A stretch of DNA of 64,000 bases from Pseudomonadota bacterium (lineage in GTDB: Bacteria; Pseudomonadota; Gammaproteobacteria; Steroidobacterales; Steroidobacteraceae): positions 1-64,000 of the forward strand of contig JANXOV010000042.1 in the NCBI GenBank assembly GCA_025357635.1. Direction: 5' to 3'. The notes beneath the pieces are model-generated. The model saw nothing but the letters and a program-made list of their open reading frames with translations, did no database searches and was not told the DNA's origin. The position numbers and the translations under genes are program-made. Positions 53,817 through 63,095 of the stretch are shown piece by piece. Numbering within the stretch: position 1 is the stretch's first letter; every line of letters begins with the position of its first letter.

Positions 53817-55052
53817 ATGACCGCCACGCTGTCTCAATTCAATTTCATGTCTCCGGAAGTCGTCGAGGATCCGATCCAGGCGAACGCCGTCGCGCGCCGT
53901 GAAGCGCCGGTCTATCAGCTGCCTGGAACGCCGATCTTCATGATCTCCACCTACGATCTGATCGCCGAGGCCTGCGCGCAGCCCGCCGTCTTCTCGAACG
54001 ACTTCAGCGGCGCCTTGCAAGGCAACGCGCGCGAGGATGAACAGATCAAGGCGGTGATCGCGACAGGGTGGCCGCAGGTCAACACGTTGTTGACCGCCGA
54101 CCCGCCGGTGCACACGCGCTTTCGCAAGCTGGTGAATCTGGCGTTCAGCCCGGCGCGCGTCAACAAGGTTGAAGCGCATGTCGAGAAAATCGTCGATGAC
54201 CTGATCGACCGGTTCATCGACACCGGACGTTGTGAGTTTGTGAAGGAGTTCGGCGTGGGGCTGCCGCTCACCGTGATTTCCGACCAACTCGGCGCACCGC
54301 GCGCCGATATTGCATTGTTCAAGCAATGGTCCGACGCGTTCGCCGACCGCCTCGGCGGCATGCTGACGCGCGATCAGGAATTGGCCTGCGCGCACCAGGT
54401 GGTGGCGTTTCAGCATTACATGAAGGCGCGCTTGGAGGAGCGACGCGAGTCACCGAAGGACGATCTGCTGTCGGATCTCGTGAACGCGCGCATCGAGGAC
54501 GAGCGCCCGCTGGACACCGCCGAACTGCTGAGCATCGTGCAGCAACTGCTGGTGGCTGGAAATGAGACCACAACCAACAGCCTGGCGGCGGGCGTCTTGT
54601 ATCTGATCCAAAACCCGGCCGAAGAAGCCAAGGTGCGCGCCAATCCGGACTTGATCAAAAACATGGTCGAGGAAGTGCTGCGGCTGGAAACGCCGACCAA
54701 CAGCATGTGGCGCGTCGTGAAGCAGGACGCCGTGCTCGGCGGCGTCAAGATTCCGGCGGGCTCCACGGCGCTCCTGCGCTTCGGTTCGGGCAATCGTGAT
54801 GAATCGCGCTTTGCGCAACCCGATAAGTTCGATGTCGAGCGCAGGAATGTGCACATGCATCTGGCGTTCGGGCGCGGCATTCACTCCTGCGTCGGCGCCA
54901 TGCTGTCGCGCAAGGAGATGCAGGTCGCCTTCCGCCGCATCCTGGCGCGCATGAAAAATCTGCGTCTCGGTGCCGACAATGATCTCAAGCACCATACCAA
55001 TCTGCTGCTGCGCGGCTTGAAGAAGTTGAACATCGAATTCGACAAGGCCTGA
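53817..55052 (+). CDS. Cytochrome P450
   Basis: A 411-aa soluble class I P450. The haem-binding loop FGRGIHSCVG has C358 as ligand; the I-helix shows AGNETT (247-252) and the ExxR motif lies at E286-R289. No ferredoxin or ferredoxin reductase gene is beside it, so electron partners are elsewhere. The ATG at 53817 begins just before the N-terminal family sequence. Its position between crotonase and acyl-CoA dehydrogenase genes suggests hydroxylation of a hydrophobic, perhaps steroid or terpenoid, substrate. Confidence 0.93.
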   Translation: MTATLSQFNFMSPEVVEDPIQANAVARREAPVYQLPGTPIFMISTYDLIAEACAQPAVFSNDFSGALQGNAREDEQIKAVIATGWPQVNTLLTADPPVHTRFRKLVNLAFSPARVNKVEAHVEKIVDDLIDRFIDTGRCEFVKEFGVGLPLTVISDQLGAPRADIALFKQWSDAFADRLGGMLTRDQELACAHQVVAFQHYMKARLEERRESPKDDLLSDLVNARIEDERPLDTAELLSIVQQLLVAGNETTTNSLAAGVLYLIQNPAEEAKVRANPDLIKNMVEEVLRLETPTNSMWRVVKQDAVLGGVKIPAGSTALLRFGSGNRDESRFAQPDKFDVERRNVHMHLAFGRGIHSCVGAMLSRKEMQVAFRRILARMKNLRLGADNDLKHHTNLLLRGLKKLNIEFDKA

Positions 55053-55153
55053 AGGGGCGCGCTCAGTGCCTTCGCCCCGGCAATCTGACATAACGCAATT
55101 CGAAGGGCACAGTACCTCAACGCCATTGGCATCGAGTTCCTCTATGCTTGACT

Positions 55154-55185
55154 CTGACGCCCGGCAGCATGGATGTGACCGTCAG
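55154..55185. repeat. Inverted repeat with ATGGATGTG loop
   Basis: CTGACG at 55154-55159 pairs with CGTCAG at 55180-55185 around a loop containing ATGGATGTG, the same nonamer found in the loop of the 36956-37015 inverted repeat. The two could be copies of a small dispersed repeat. Confidence 0.35.
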
Positions 55186-55207
55186 GGCGCCCTTTGTCGA
55201 TCAAAGA

Positions 55208-55228
55208 CGCGCGCACGGATTGCGCGCG
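55208..55228 (+). terminator. GC-rich hairpin between convergent P450 and acyl-CoA dehydrogenase genes
   Basis: A 7-bp stem CGCGCGC/GCGCGCG with loop ACGGATT, 4 nt from the dehydrogenase stop. There is no good T-tract, so terminator function is uncertain. Confidence 0.35.
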
Positions 55229-55231
55229 CAA

Positions 55232-56410
55232 TTACTGCATTTTGCGCTCATCCAACCCCATGCCGCGCGCAATGATCTCCTTCATGATCTCCGAGGTGCC
55301 CGCATAGATCCTCGAGACGCGCGCATCGGCGAACATCCGGCAGATGCGGTACTCCTCCATGTAGCCGGCGCCGCCATGCAATTGCAGGCACTCATCCATC
55401 ACGCGCCCTTCCAGCTCGCTCGCGACCAGTTTCGCAGCGGCAGCGGTCTCCGCGCTTAGCCGGCCGGCATTGTGCTCCAGCACGCACTGATCGACGAAAA
55501 CCTGCACCGCGTCAATCTGCGCGCGCATTTCAGCCATTTTGAAGCGCGCGTTCTGATAGGCGCCCAGCGCCTTGCCGAAGACGCGCCGCTCTTTGATGAA
55601 ATCCAGCGTCAGATCGAAGGCCGCCTGTGAATGCGAGATGTACTGACAGGCGCCGATCAATCGCTCTTCGACCAGAAACTGCGCCAGATAATAAAATCCG
55701 CGCGTCGCATCCCCCAGCACATTGGCCTTCGGCACCTTCACGTTGTCGAAAAACAGTTCCGAGGTGTCCTGCGCCTTCAAACCGAGCTTCTGCAGATTTC
55801 GGCCGCGCCGGAAACCCGCCATTCCCCGCTCCACGACAAACAGTCCCAGGCCATGCCGCTTCTCTGGAACCGTGCGTGCCGCGACGATGATCAAATCGCC
55901 GAGCTGGCCATTGGAGATGTAGGTCTTGGAGCCATTGAGCAGCCAGTGATCGCCCTGATCCTCGGCACGGGTCTTCATTCCCGCCAGGTCGCTGCCCGCG
56001 GACGGCTCGGTCATGGCGATGGCGAGGATGGCCTTGCCGCTGGCGCAGGCGGGCAGGAAGCGGCTCTTCTGCTCCTCGGATCCGAGCTCACCCAGATAGG
56101 GTCCCACCAGACGCGTGTGCAGTGTCAGGAAAAACCCCGGCTCACCGAAGTGCATATTCTCCTCGATCATGATTTGCTCGTAGCGAAAATCCTTGATGCC
56201 GGCGCCGCCGTACTTTTCCTCGGCCCACATCATCAGGTAGCCCTGCGCGCCGGCCTTTTCGAAGGCGGCTCGATCGACCTGGCCGGCGGCGCGCCATTCT
56301 GGCGCATGCGGCGCAACCTCCTTTTGCACGAACTTGCGGAACGACTCGCGAAACATGTCGTGCTCAGATTCGAAAATCGTGCGGCGCAGTGCGACGGATT
56401 GATTGGTCAT
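55232..56410 (-). CDS. Acyl-CoA dehydrogenase, LCAD-like
   Basis: A 392-aa FAD enzyme introducing the alpha,beta double bond in acyl-CoA. Signatures are MTEPSAGSDLAG, QLHGGAGYMEEY and YAGTSEIMKEIIAR. The C-terminal motif lacks the MCAD-type Glu and resembles long-chain dehydrogenases, which use a Glu from an earlier helix (candidate in VEERLIG). Last gene of the tetR-thiolase-fadJ-acd operon. Confidence 0.93.
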   Translation of the reverse strand: MTNQSVALRRTIFESEHDMFRESFRKFVQKEVAPHAPEWRAAGQVDRAAFEKAGAQGYLMMWAEEKYGGAGIKDFRYEQIMIEENMHFGEPGFFLTLHTRLVGPYLGELGSEEQKSRFLPACASGKAILAIAMTEPSAGSDLAGMKTRAEDQGDHWLLNGSKTYISNGQLGDLIIVAARTVPEKRHGLGLFVVERGMAGFRRGRNLQKLGLKAQDTSELFFDNVKVPKANVLGDATRGFYYLAQFLVEERLIGACQYISHSQAAFDLTLDFIKERRVFGKALGAYQNARFKMAEMRAQIDAVQVFVDQCVLEHNAGRLSAETAAAAKLVASELEGRVMDECLQLHGGAGYMEEYRICRMFADARVSRIYAGTSEIMKEIIARGMGLDERKMQ

Positions 56411-56425
56411 GATTTACGTTGCCCC

Positions 56426-58594
56426 TTATGCAGCCGTTTGATCTTCAACAACATCGTGAAACTTCTGGCCTGTCCTGGCGCGCGCCAGCAGCCAGCGTGA
56501 GGGCTTGAAGCGCGGACCGTAGAGTTTGGCCATGGCGCTGCATTCCCGGGTGAAGTTCGCCACGCCCACCGTGTCGATGAAGGAGAGCGTGCCGCCGGTA
56601 TGGGCGGGGAAACCCCAGCCGAGAATCGAACCCAGGTCGGCGTCGGCCGGATGCGTCACTACGCCCTCTTCGAAACATCGCGCCGTCTCCAGCGCCTGGA
56701 TGTACAACAGACGCTTGCGGACCTGCTCCGGTGCGGGCTGACTCACCGCGTGCGGATAAAGGCCAGCCAGGCCGGGCCACAAAAACTTCTTTCCGCCCTC
56801 GGGATATTCGTAAAATCCATGCCCTGAGCGGCGGCCGATGCGCTTGAGGTCCTCCACGAGCCTGTGCAGCACGTCGTAGGAGACGGGCTTCACGTACTTG
56901 TCGCCGAGATCCTTTTGGGTCTGCTTGACGACCTTGTACTGAAGCTCCAGCGTCACCTCGTCGCTGACGGCCAGCGGGCCCACCGGCATGCCCGCCTGAC
57001 GCGCGATATTTTCGATCAGCGCCGGATTCACCCCCTCCTCGAGCATTTTCATGCCTTCGGCCGTGAACGTGCCGAACACGCGGCTGGTGTAAAAGCCGCG
57101 GCTGTCGTTGACCACGATGGGCGTCTTCTTCAGCTGACCGACGTAGTCCAGCGCCTTGGCGATGGCTGCCTTGGAAGTCTTCTTGCCGACGATGATTTCC
57201 ACCAACGGCATCTTCTCGACCGGCGAGAAGAAATGAATGCCGATGAACTGCCTTGGCCGCAGCGAGGCTTCCGCAAGACCCGTGATCGGCAGCGTGGAGG
57301 TGTTGCTCGCGAAAATCGCCGTTGCCGGAATCACGGCTTCGGTCTTGCGCGTGACATCCGCCTTGATGTCTCGCTGCTCGAAAACCGCCTCGACGATGAG
57401 ATCGCAGCCGGCCAGCTGCACGTAGTCCGCCGTCGCATTGATCAGCGCCAGCACCGCATCACTCCTGTCCTGCGTCATGCGGCCGCGCTCAACATCCTTG
57501 GCGAGCAGGTTCTTCGAGTACTCTTTGCCCTTGTCGGCTTGTGTCTGCGTGCTGTCGAGCAGCACGACGACAATGCCCGCCATCGCCGAGGCATAGGCAA
57601 TGCCCGACCCCATCATGCCGGCGCCGAGAACGCCCAGCTTCTTCACCGGCGCCTTGGGCACATCGGCCGGGCGGCGCGAGAGTTTGTCGGCCAGCCCCTT
57701 GTTGATGAACATCGTGCGCATCAGGTTGCGCGCCACCGGACCCGACAGAAGCCTGGCGAAATATTGCGACTCGATTTTCAAGCCTAGGTCGATGGGCACC
57801 TGCGTGCCTTCGAAAACACTGGACAGGATGGCCAGCGGCGCCGGGTAATTGCGCTGCGTGAGCTTCGCCGCCAGCGCCGTGCCCACCATGAAGGTCTGCG
57901 CGGTTGCCGGCCCCATGGCCGCTCCCCCGGGCATGCGAAACCCCTTCTTGTCCCAGGGCTGCACCGGTTCCGGCGCGCTCAACAGCCAGGTGCGCGCAAG
58001 GTTGACGAGTTCGCCCGCAGGCGCCAGCGCCTGCACGATCCCGGCCTTCAGCGCCTCGGCGGGCCGCAACGGTTTGCCTTGCGTGAGAATCGGCAACGCG
58101 GCGTTGATCCCGATCAATCGCGGCAGCCGCTGCGTTGCACCGGCGCCGGGCAGCAGTCCGATGGTGACCTCCGGCAGGCCGACAACGGCCTTTGGATCAT
58201 CGCTCAACACGCGGTAATGACATGCAAGGCACAACTCCAAGCCGCCGCCGAGCGCCAGGCCGTTGATGGCTGCTGCGACGGGCTTGCCGAAGGTCTCCAG
58301 GCGCCGGTACAGGCTGGAAAGCGCCTTGCTGGATTCGAATGCCGCCTGCAGCGCATCGGGCCGGTCGTAGGTGTTCACCATGTCCTTGATGTCGGCGCCC
58401 GCGATGAAGGAGGACGGCTTGCCGGAGGTGATCAGCATGCCTTTGATGCGGGCGCTGGCGGCGGCCGTCTCGATCGCCGTGCCGATGTCTCGCAGAAGCT
58501 CCGGCGTGAGCACGTTCATTGAACGATCGGCAACGTCGATGGTGAGCATCAGAATGCCGTCGGAGTCGGTTTGAGTTTTCAATGTCGATGCCAT
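56426..58594 (-). CDS. Bifunctional enoyl-CoA hydratase/3-hydroxyacyl-CoA dehydrogenase (FadJ/FadB-type)
   Basis: A 722-aa multifunctional beta-oxidation protein. The hydratase part (about 1-190) keeps both Glu residues (ALGGGLELC and VGLPEV). The dehydrogenase part (about 310-700) shows GAGMMGSGIAYASA, the catalytic His in IGIHFFSPVEKMPL, and NDSRGFYTSRV. The ATG at 58594 is preferred over an upstream extension of unrelated sequence. It lies 29 nt after the thiolase and 15 nt before the dehydrogenase gene. Confidence 0.93.
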   Translation of the reverse strand: MASTLKTQTDSDGILMLTIDVADRSMNVLTPELLRDIGTAIETAAASARIKGMLITSGKPSSFIAGADIKDMVNTYDRPDALQAAFESSKALSSLYRRLETFGKPVAAAINGLALGGGLELCLACHYRVLSDDPKAVVGLPEVTIGLLPGAGATQRLPRLIGINAALPILTQGKPLRPAEALKAGIVQALAPAGELVNLARTWLLSAPEPVQPWDKKGFRMPGGAAMGPATAQTFMVGTALAAKLTQRNYPAPLAILSSVFEGTQVPIDLGLKIESQYFARLLSGPVARNLMRTMFINKGLADKLSRRPADVPKAPVKKLGVLGAGMMGSGIAYASAMAGIVVVLLDSTQTQADKGKEYSKNLLAKDVERGRMTQDRSDAVLALINATADYVQLAGCDLIVEAVFEQRDIKADVTRKTEAVIPATAIFASNTSTLPITGLAEASLRPRQFIGIHFFSPVEKMPLVEIIVGKKTSKAAIAKALDYVGQLKKTPIVVNDSRGFYTSRVFGTFTAEGMKMLEEGVNPALIENIARQAGMPVGPLAVSDEVTLELQYKVVKQTQKDLGDKYVKPVSYDVLHRLVEDLKRIGRRSGHGFYEYPEGGKKFLWPGLAGLYPHAVSQPAPEQVRKRLLYIQALETARCFEEGVVTHPADADLGSILGWGFPAHTGGTLSFIDTVGVANFTRECSAMAKLYGPRFKPSRWLLARARTGQKFHDVVEDQTAA

Positions 58595-58623
58595 GGTCGG
58601 TTTCCTTGTGATTGCGCAGCGCT

Positions 58624-59832
58624 CTAGACGCGCTCGATGATGGTCGCCGTGCCCATGCCGGCGCCGACGCACAGGGTGATGAGCGCGGTGCGCAGATTGC
58701 GCCGCTCCAGCTCATCCAGCACCGTGCCCAGAATCATGGCGCCGGTCGCGCCCAGCGGATGGCCCATCGCGATCGCACCGCCGTTGACGTTGACCCGCGC
58801 TGGATCCAGATCCATCTCGCGCATGAAGCGCAGCACGACGCTGGCGAACGCTTCGTTGATTTCGAACAAGTCGATATCCGCCACACTCATGCGCGCGCGC
58901 TTCAGCGCCTTGCGCGTGGCGGCGGCGGGACCGGTGAGCATGATCATGGGTTCGCTGCCGATGGATGCGAAGGCGACCATGCGGGCGCGCGGCGTAAGGC
59001 CCATCTTCCTGCCGGCCTTCTTGCTGCCGAGTAATACGGCCGCCGCTCCATCGACGATGCCGCTGGAATTGCCCGCCGTGTGCACATGCTCGATCGACTC
59101 GACTTGCGGATAGCGCTGCAACGCCACGGCGTCGAATCCGCCCTGCTCGCCCGGCACGGCGAACGCGGGATTCAGCTTGGACAGATCCGCCAATGTGGTC
59201 TGCGGGCGCATGTACTCATCGCGATCCAGCGCAACCTCGCCCAGCACGTCGCGCACCGGCACGATGGATCGGGCGAAGCGGCCATCCGCCCAGGCCGCCT
59301 GCGCGCGCTGCTGACTCTGCAGTGCAAACTTGTCCAGGGTGTCGCGCGTGTAGCCGTCGAGCGTGGCGATGAGGTCGGCGCCGATGCCCTGCGGCGCGAA
59401 ATAGGTTTGATAGGCAACTGCCGGGTCCGACATCCAGGCGCCGCCGTCCGCGCCGATCGGCACGCGCGACATGGATTCCACCCCGCCGCCCACCGTCACG
59501 TCGGATTGCCCGGACATGATCTGCGCCGCCGCCGTGTTCACGGCCTCCAGTCCCGAGGCGCAAAACCGGTTCAGCTGCTTGCCTGGCACGCTTTGATCGA
59601 AGCCGGCAACCAGCGCCGCCACTCGCGCGATGTCGCTGCCCTGCTCGCCCACCGGCGAGACGCAGCCCAGCACCACATCGTCGAGCAGTGCGGTGTCGAG
59701 GTTGCTGCGTTCGCGCAGCGCCGCAAGGCTTTGAGCGGCCAGCTGAATGGGCGTTATGCCATGCAGCGATCCGTCGGATTTGCCGCGCCCGCGGGGCGTG
59801 CGCACATGATCAAAAATGAACGCGTCGGTCAT
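58624..59832 (-). CDS. Acetyl-CoA acyltransferase (thiolase)
   Basis: A 402-aa thiolase. Nucleophile C91 lies in [12 protein letters not shown]; the His motif is [15 protein letters not shown] and the second Cys lies in [13 protein letters not shown]. It performs the final thiolytic cleavage in beta-oxidation. The start overlaps the tetR stop by 23 nt. Confidence 0.94.
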   Translation of the reverse strand: MTDAFIFDHVRTPRGRGKSDGSLHGITPIQLAAQSLAALRERSNLDTALLDDVVLGCVSPVGEQGSDIARVAALVAGFDQSVPGKQLNRFCASGLEAVNTAAAQIMSGQSDVTVGGGVESMSRVPIGADGGAWMSDPAVAYQTYFAPQGIGADLIATLDGYTRDTLDKFALQSQQRAQAAWADGRFARSIVPVRDVLGEVALDRDEYMRPQTTLADLSKLNPAFAVPGEQGGFDAVALQRYPQVESIEHVHTAGNSSGIVDGAAAVLLGSKKAGRKMGLTPRARMVAFASIGSEPMIMLTGPAAATRKALKRARMSVADIDLFEINEAFASVVLRFMREMDLDPARVNVNGGAIAMGHPLGATGAMILGTVLDELERRNLRTALITLCVGAGMGTATIIERV

Positions 59833-60499
59833 CGTGTTTTGCCTGTGATTTGATTCGTGAAGAACGAACGACGGAGCGGCTGTCCGAAGTCAGCCGCGAT
59901 CGAATGTCGAGTTTCAACTGAGCGTGCATCTGCCGCAGCGGCATCCGCGCATTGACCAGCCACTGGCTGACGATGCCCACCATGCTGGCGCAGAATTGCT
60001 CGGCGACGCGCGGTGCGCAGATCTGCGCCGGTACGTTGCCGCGCTCCTGTCCGAGCTGAATCCAGCGGCAGATGTCTTCGCGTTGCGCCTGATGAACGCG
60101 CGCGACGTTGGCGCGGTACTCGGACCCCGGGTCGATGCTGGTGAACCAGAGCAGGTACATGGCACGCACCTCGTCCGGTGCGGTGCGCAGAAAGTCCAGG
60201 TGTGCATCGACCGCGGCGCACAGCGCCTCCGCGCCCACCTTCTCGCCAACGTTCGACTGCAGTAAGGCCAGCCAGCGCTGCGATGCGCGCTGCAGCACGT
60301 GCCGCAGCAATCCGGCCTTGGATCCGAAGCGATGCGTGGCCAGGCTGCGGCTGTAGCCGGCCTGGCGGCCAAGTTTGGCCAGCGTCGTTCCGCGCACGCC
60401 GTCCTGCACGAGCAGCCGCACGGCGGCGGCGGTGAGGCGCCTGTCGGATTCTTCCGTGCGGTCTGCCTGACGGCGGCGCGCACCGGGTTTGCCGGCCAA
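59810..60499 (-). CDS. TetR-family transcription regulator
   Basis: A 229-aa repressor: N-terminal helix-turn-helix (about 15-65) with [43 protein letters not shown], and a helical ligand domain with [11 protein letters not shown] and the C-terminal [12 protein letters not shown]. The start is a TTG at 60499, supported by AGGAGA 7 nt upstream. It probably represses its own operon (thiolase, FadJ, dehydrogenase) and the divergent Mo-enzyme gene through the palindrome at 60532-60564. Ligand unknown; an acyl-CoA is plausible. Confidence 0.9.
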   Translation of the reverse strand: MAGKPGARRRQADRTEESDRRLTAAAVRLLVQDGVRGTTLAKLGRQAGYSRSLATHRFGSKAGLLRHVLQRASQRWLALLQSNVGEKVGAEALCAAVDAHLDFLRTAPDEVRAMYLLWFTSIDPGSEYRANVARVHQAQREDICRWIQLGQERGNVPAQICAPRVAEQFCASMVGIVSQWLVNARMPLRQMHAQLKLDIRSRLTSDSRSVVRSSRIKSQAKHDDRRVHF

Positions 60500-60531
60500 C
60501 TCAGAGTCTCCTGTGGAGGGGTGCGACGAGT

Positions 60532-60564
60532 GTTAACTTACTAGTCATTGACTAGTAAGTTAAC
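60532..60564. promoter_or_regulatory. Perfect 33-bp palindrome, TetR operator
   Basis: GTTAACTTACTAGTCA and its exact reverse complement flank one central T. It lies between the divergent tetR and molybdopterin oxidoreductase genes, 33 nt from the tetR start. The AT-rich sequence stands out in this GC-rich region. The TTACTnnnC/GnnnAGTAA-like core is typical of TetR-type lipid regulators. Confidence 0.8.
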
Positions 60565-60676
60565 TCAAAGCCGGCGTGTTTGGCAACTGCATGACGATGA
60601 CGGCCGCGTTGAAAACTGCCAGAATCCCGACAGGGTCGACGGTATCTGCCTGATCGCCCGCGGAGTTCCCAAGTCC

Positions 60677-62791
60677 ATGGAAATGAAAAAAACCTTCTGC
60701 CGCTTTTGTCACGCCAATTGCGCGCTCGAAGTCCAGATTCAGGACAACCGCGTTACGCAGGTTTTCGGCGACGCACAGGACCCGGTGTTTGGCGGCTACA
60801 CCTGTTTGAAGGGACGAGAGCTTCCGCGCCAGGCGGCTCACCCGCAACGCCTGCGCGCGGCGCAACGACGCAATCCGGACGGCAGTCACTCGCCCATCGG
60901 CAACGAGGCGGCCTTTGATGAAATTGCGGTGCAACTGCGCCACCTCATCGACCGATACGGCGCGCGCGCGGTGGCCACCTACAACGGCACCTATGCGTTC
61001 CAGAATTCCAGCGCCCTACCCGTCGCCGCCGGCTTTCACAAAGGCCTGGGCAGTCCGAGCTTCTACACCAGCGTGACCATCGATCAGCCGGCGAAGGTGT
61101 ACGGCTGGTCGCGCGTCGGCGCATGGCTGGGCGGCTCACACGGATTTTCCAGCGCGGACGTGGTGATGATGATCGGCAACAATCCGCTGACCTCCCACTA
61201 TGCCCCGCCGGGCAGTCTGCCGCCCTTCAGCCCGTCGCGCCGCCTGCGCGACGCGAAGGCGCGGGGGCTCAAAGTCATCTGCATCGACCCACGCGCCTCA
61301 TCGGCTGCGAAGCTGGCCGACATTCATCTGCAGGTGCGCCCCGGAGAAGACCCGACGCTGCTCGCCGGCATGCTCAAGATCATTTTGGATGAGCAACTGC
61401 ATGACCGCGAGTTCTGCAAGCATCATGTCCGGGGCTTGAGCGAACTGCATGCAAGCATTCAAGACTACACGCCGCACTATGTATCCGCGCGCGCCGCCGT
61501 GCCCGCCGCCGACCTGGTGGCCGCCGCCCGCTTGTTCGCCCGTGGACCACGCGGCATCGCCGCCTCGGGCACCGGGCCGGAAATGTCGCCGCGCGGCACG
61601 CTGACCGAGCATCTGATTCAGGCGCTGAACATCGTGTGCGGGCGGTTCTGCCGGGAGGGGGAAATATCCCCCGTACCGCGCGTGCTCTCGCCTGCGGCGC
61701 CCCGAATGGCGCAGGTGCTGCCGCCCGCGCCGTTATGGGGCGAAGGCTTTCACAAGGCGCGCGTGCGCAATCTGACCATGTTGGGCGAAGAAATGCCGGC
61801 CGCAACGCTCGCCGATGAAATTCTCACGCCGGGCGAGGGCAAGATCCGCGCGCTGCTGTGCATCGGCGGCAACCCGTTGACGGCATGGCCGAATCAGGAA
61901 AAGACGGAGCGCGCACTGCGGGCACTGGATCTGCTGGTGTGCATCGACATCAAAATGTCCGACACCGCCCGGCTTGCGCACTTCGTCATGGCGCCGCAGG
62001 TGAGCGTGGAGCGCGCGGATGCCACTCTGCTGTCGGAGTGGTGGTACGAAGAACCGTATGCGCGCTACACCGAGGCGATGGTCGAGCCTGCGCCGGAAAT
62101 GATCAACGAGTGGGAGTTCTTCTGGGAAATCGCGCGGCGGCTCGGGACGCCCATCAGGACCGCCGGCGGCGATCTGCCGGCCGACCGCAAACCCTCGACC
62201 TTCGAAGTCCTGGACAAGATCACGCATGGCTGCCGCGTGCCGCTGGCCCGCGTGCGGGAGCAGACTCGCGACGGCGGCAAGATATTCGACGAGGCGGTGG
62301 TGCGCGTGCAGGCTGGGGCGCCGGCGGCCGACGGCCGGCTCGATCTGGCGCCCGCGGGCGTTGCCGACGAAATACGAGCGGTACGCGCGGAACCGCTGGA
62401 TGCGCAGGGACGGCGCATCGATGCGGGCGCAAATTACACTCACTTGCTGGTGAGCCGGCGGACGCGGCAGTTCTTCAATTCCACCGGTCACGATCTGCCG
62501 GCGTTGCGCGAACTCGGAACTGTCAACTACGCATACATGCATCCGCACGACCTCGCCGAGCTCGGCCTCGAGGACGAATGCCCGGTCGAGATCCGATCGC
62601 CCAAGGCCAGCATCCGCAGCTGCGTCAAGGCAAGCCTCGACATCAAACGCGGCGTTGTTTCCATGGCGCATGGATTTGGCGCCGCCTCGACCAACCGGCT
62701 GGTCGATGATGAGATCAATTTCGACCCCATCACCGGTCAATGCCGGCAGAGCGCCATTCCCGTGACCGTCACCCGCTTCGTCACCGCCTGA
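60677..62791 (+). CDS. Molybdopterin-containing oxidoreductase (4Fe-4S), cytoplasmic
   Basis: A 704-aa DMSO-reductase-superfamily protein. The N-terminal cluster motif is CRFCHANC with C8, C11, C15 and C43 (CxxCxxxC-x27-C). Mo-bis-MGD domains follow, with MIGNNPLTSHYAPPG, ICIDPRASSAAK, CIGGNPLTAWPN and a C-terminal MGD-binding VSMAHGFGAASTNRLVDD. There is no Tat signal and no partner subunit gene. Substrate unknown. The ATG at 60677 is preferred; the longer frame runs back into the operator. It overlaps the convergent downstream gene by 11 nt. Confidence 0.9.
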   Translation: MEMKKTFCRFCHANCALEVQIQDNRVTQVFGDAQDPVFGGYTCLKGRELPRQAAHPQRLRAAQRRNPDGSHSPIGNEAAFDEIAVQLRHLIDRYGARAVATYNGTYAFQNSSALPVAAGFHKGLGSPSFYTSVTIDQPAKVYGWSRVGAWLGGSHGFSSADVVMMIGNNPLTSHYAPPGSLPPFSPSRRLRDAKARGLKVICIDPRASSAAKLADIHLQVRPGEDPTLLAGMLKIILDEQLHDREFCKHHVRGLSELHASIQDYTPHYVSARAAVPAADLVAAARLFARGPRGIAASGTGPEMSPRGTLTEHLIQALNIVCGRFCREGEISPVPRVLSPAAPRMAQVLPPAPLWGEGFHKARVRNLTMLGEEMPAATLADEILTPGEGKIRALLCIGGNPLTAWPNQEKTERALRALDLLVCIDIKMSDTARLAHFVMAPQVSVERADATLLSEWWYEEPYARYTEAMVEPAPEMINEWEFFWEIARRLGTPIRTAGGDLPADRKPSTFEVLDKITHGCRVPLARVREQTRDGGKIFDEAVVRVQAGAPAADGRLDLAPAGVADEIRAVRAEPLDAQGRRIDAGANYTHLLVSRRTRQFFNSTGHDLPALRELGTVNYAYMHPHDLAELGLEDECPVEIRSPKASIRSCVKASLDIKRGVVSMAHGFGAASTNRLVDDEINFDPITGQCRQSAIPVTVTRFVTA

Positions 62792-63092
62792 AGCGGTGGG
62801 GCTTCACACGGGACAGCGGCACATTGATCTCGGCAGGCGGCCCGGAGGAGCCGGCGGGTTTGCCGGATCCGCAATCGCCGCAACCACCGCAGCCGCCCGC
62901 CACGTTCGAAGCGGCGGCCGCGTCTTTCAAACGCCTGGCCGTACCCTGCAATGGCGGAATTTTTCCGGCCACGGTACTCAAGGCAGCGAGCACTCTGGAT
63001 CGCCACGGGCGTGGCGCCATCGCAAAAAACGCGTAACTACCGGCTGCGATGATGATGCAGCCCACGATCAGCACATCCAGCGCGCTGCTCAT
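62781..63092 (-). CDS. Small Cys-rich membrane protein next to feoB (DUF6587-like)
   Basis: A 103-aa protein with one N-terminal membrane helix (VLIVGCIIIAAGSYAFFA) and a glycine/cysteine cluster GGCGGCGDCGSG (about 66-77), possibly binding metal or forming an Fe-S site. Short proteins of this kind often follow feoB and may assist iron uptake. It starts 3 nt after the feoB stop. Confidence 0.75.
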   Translation of the reverse strand: MSSALDVLIVGCIIIAAGSYAFFAMAPRPWRSRVLAALSTVAGKIPPLQGTARRLKDAAAASNVAGGCGGCGDCGSGKPAGSSGPPAEINVPLSRVKPHRFRR

Positions 63093-63095
63093 GAT

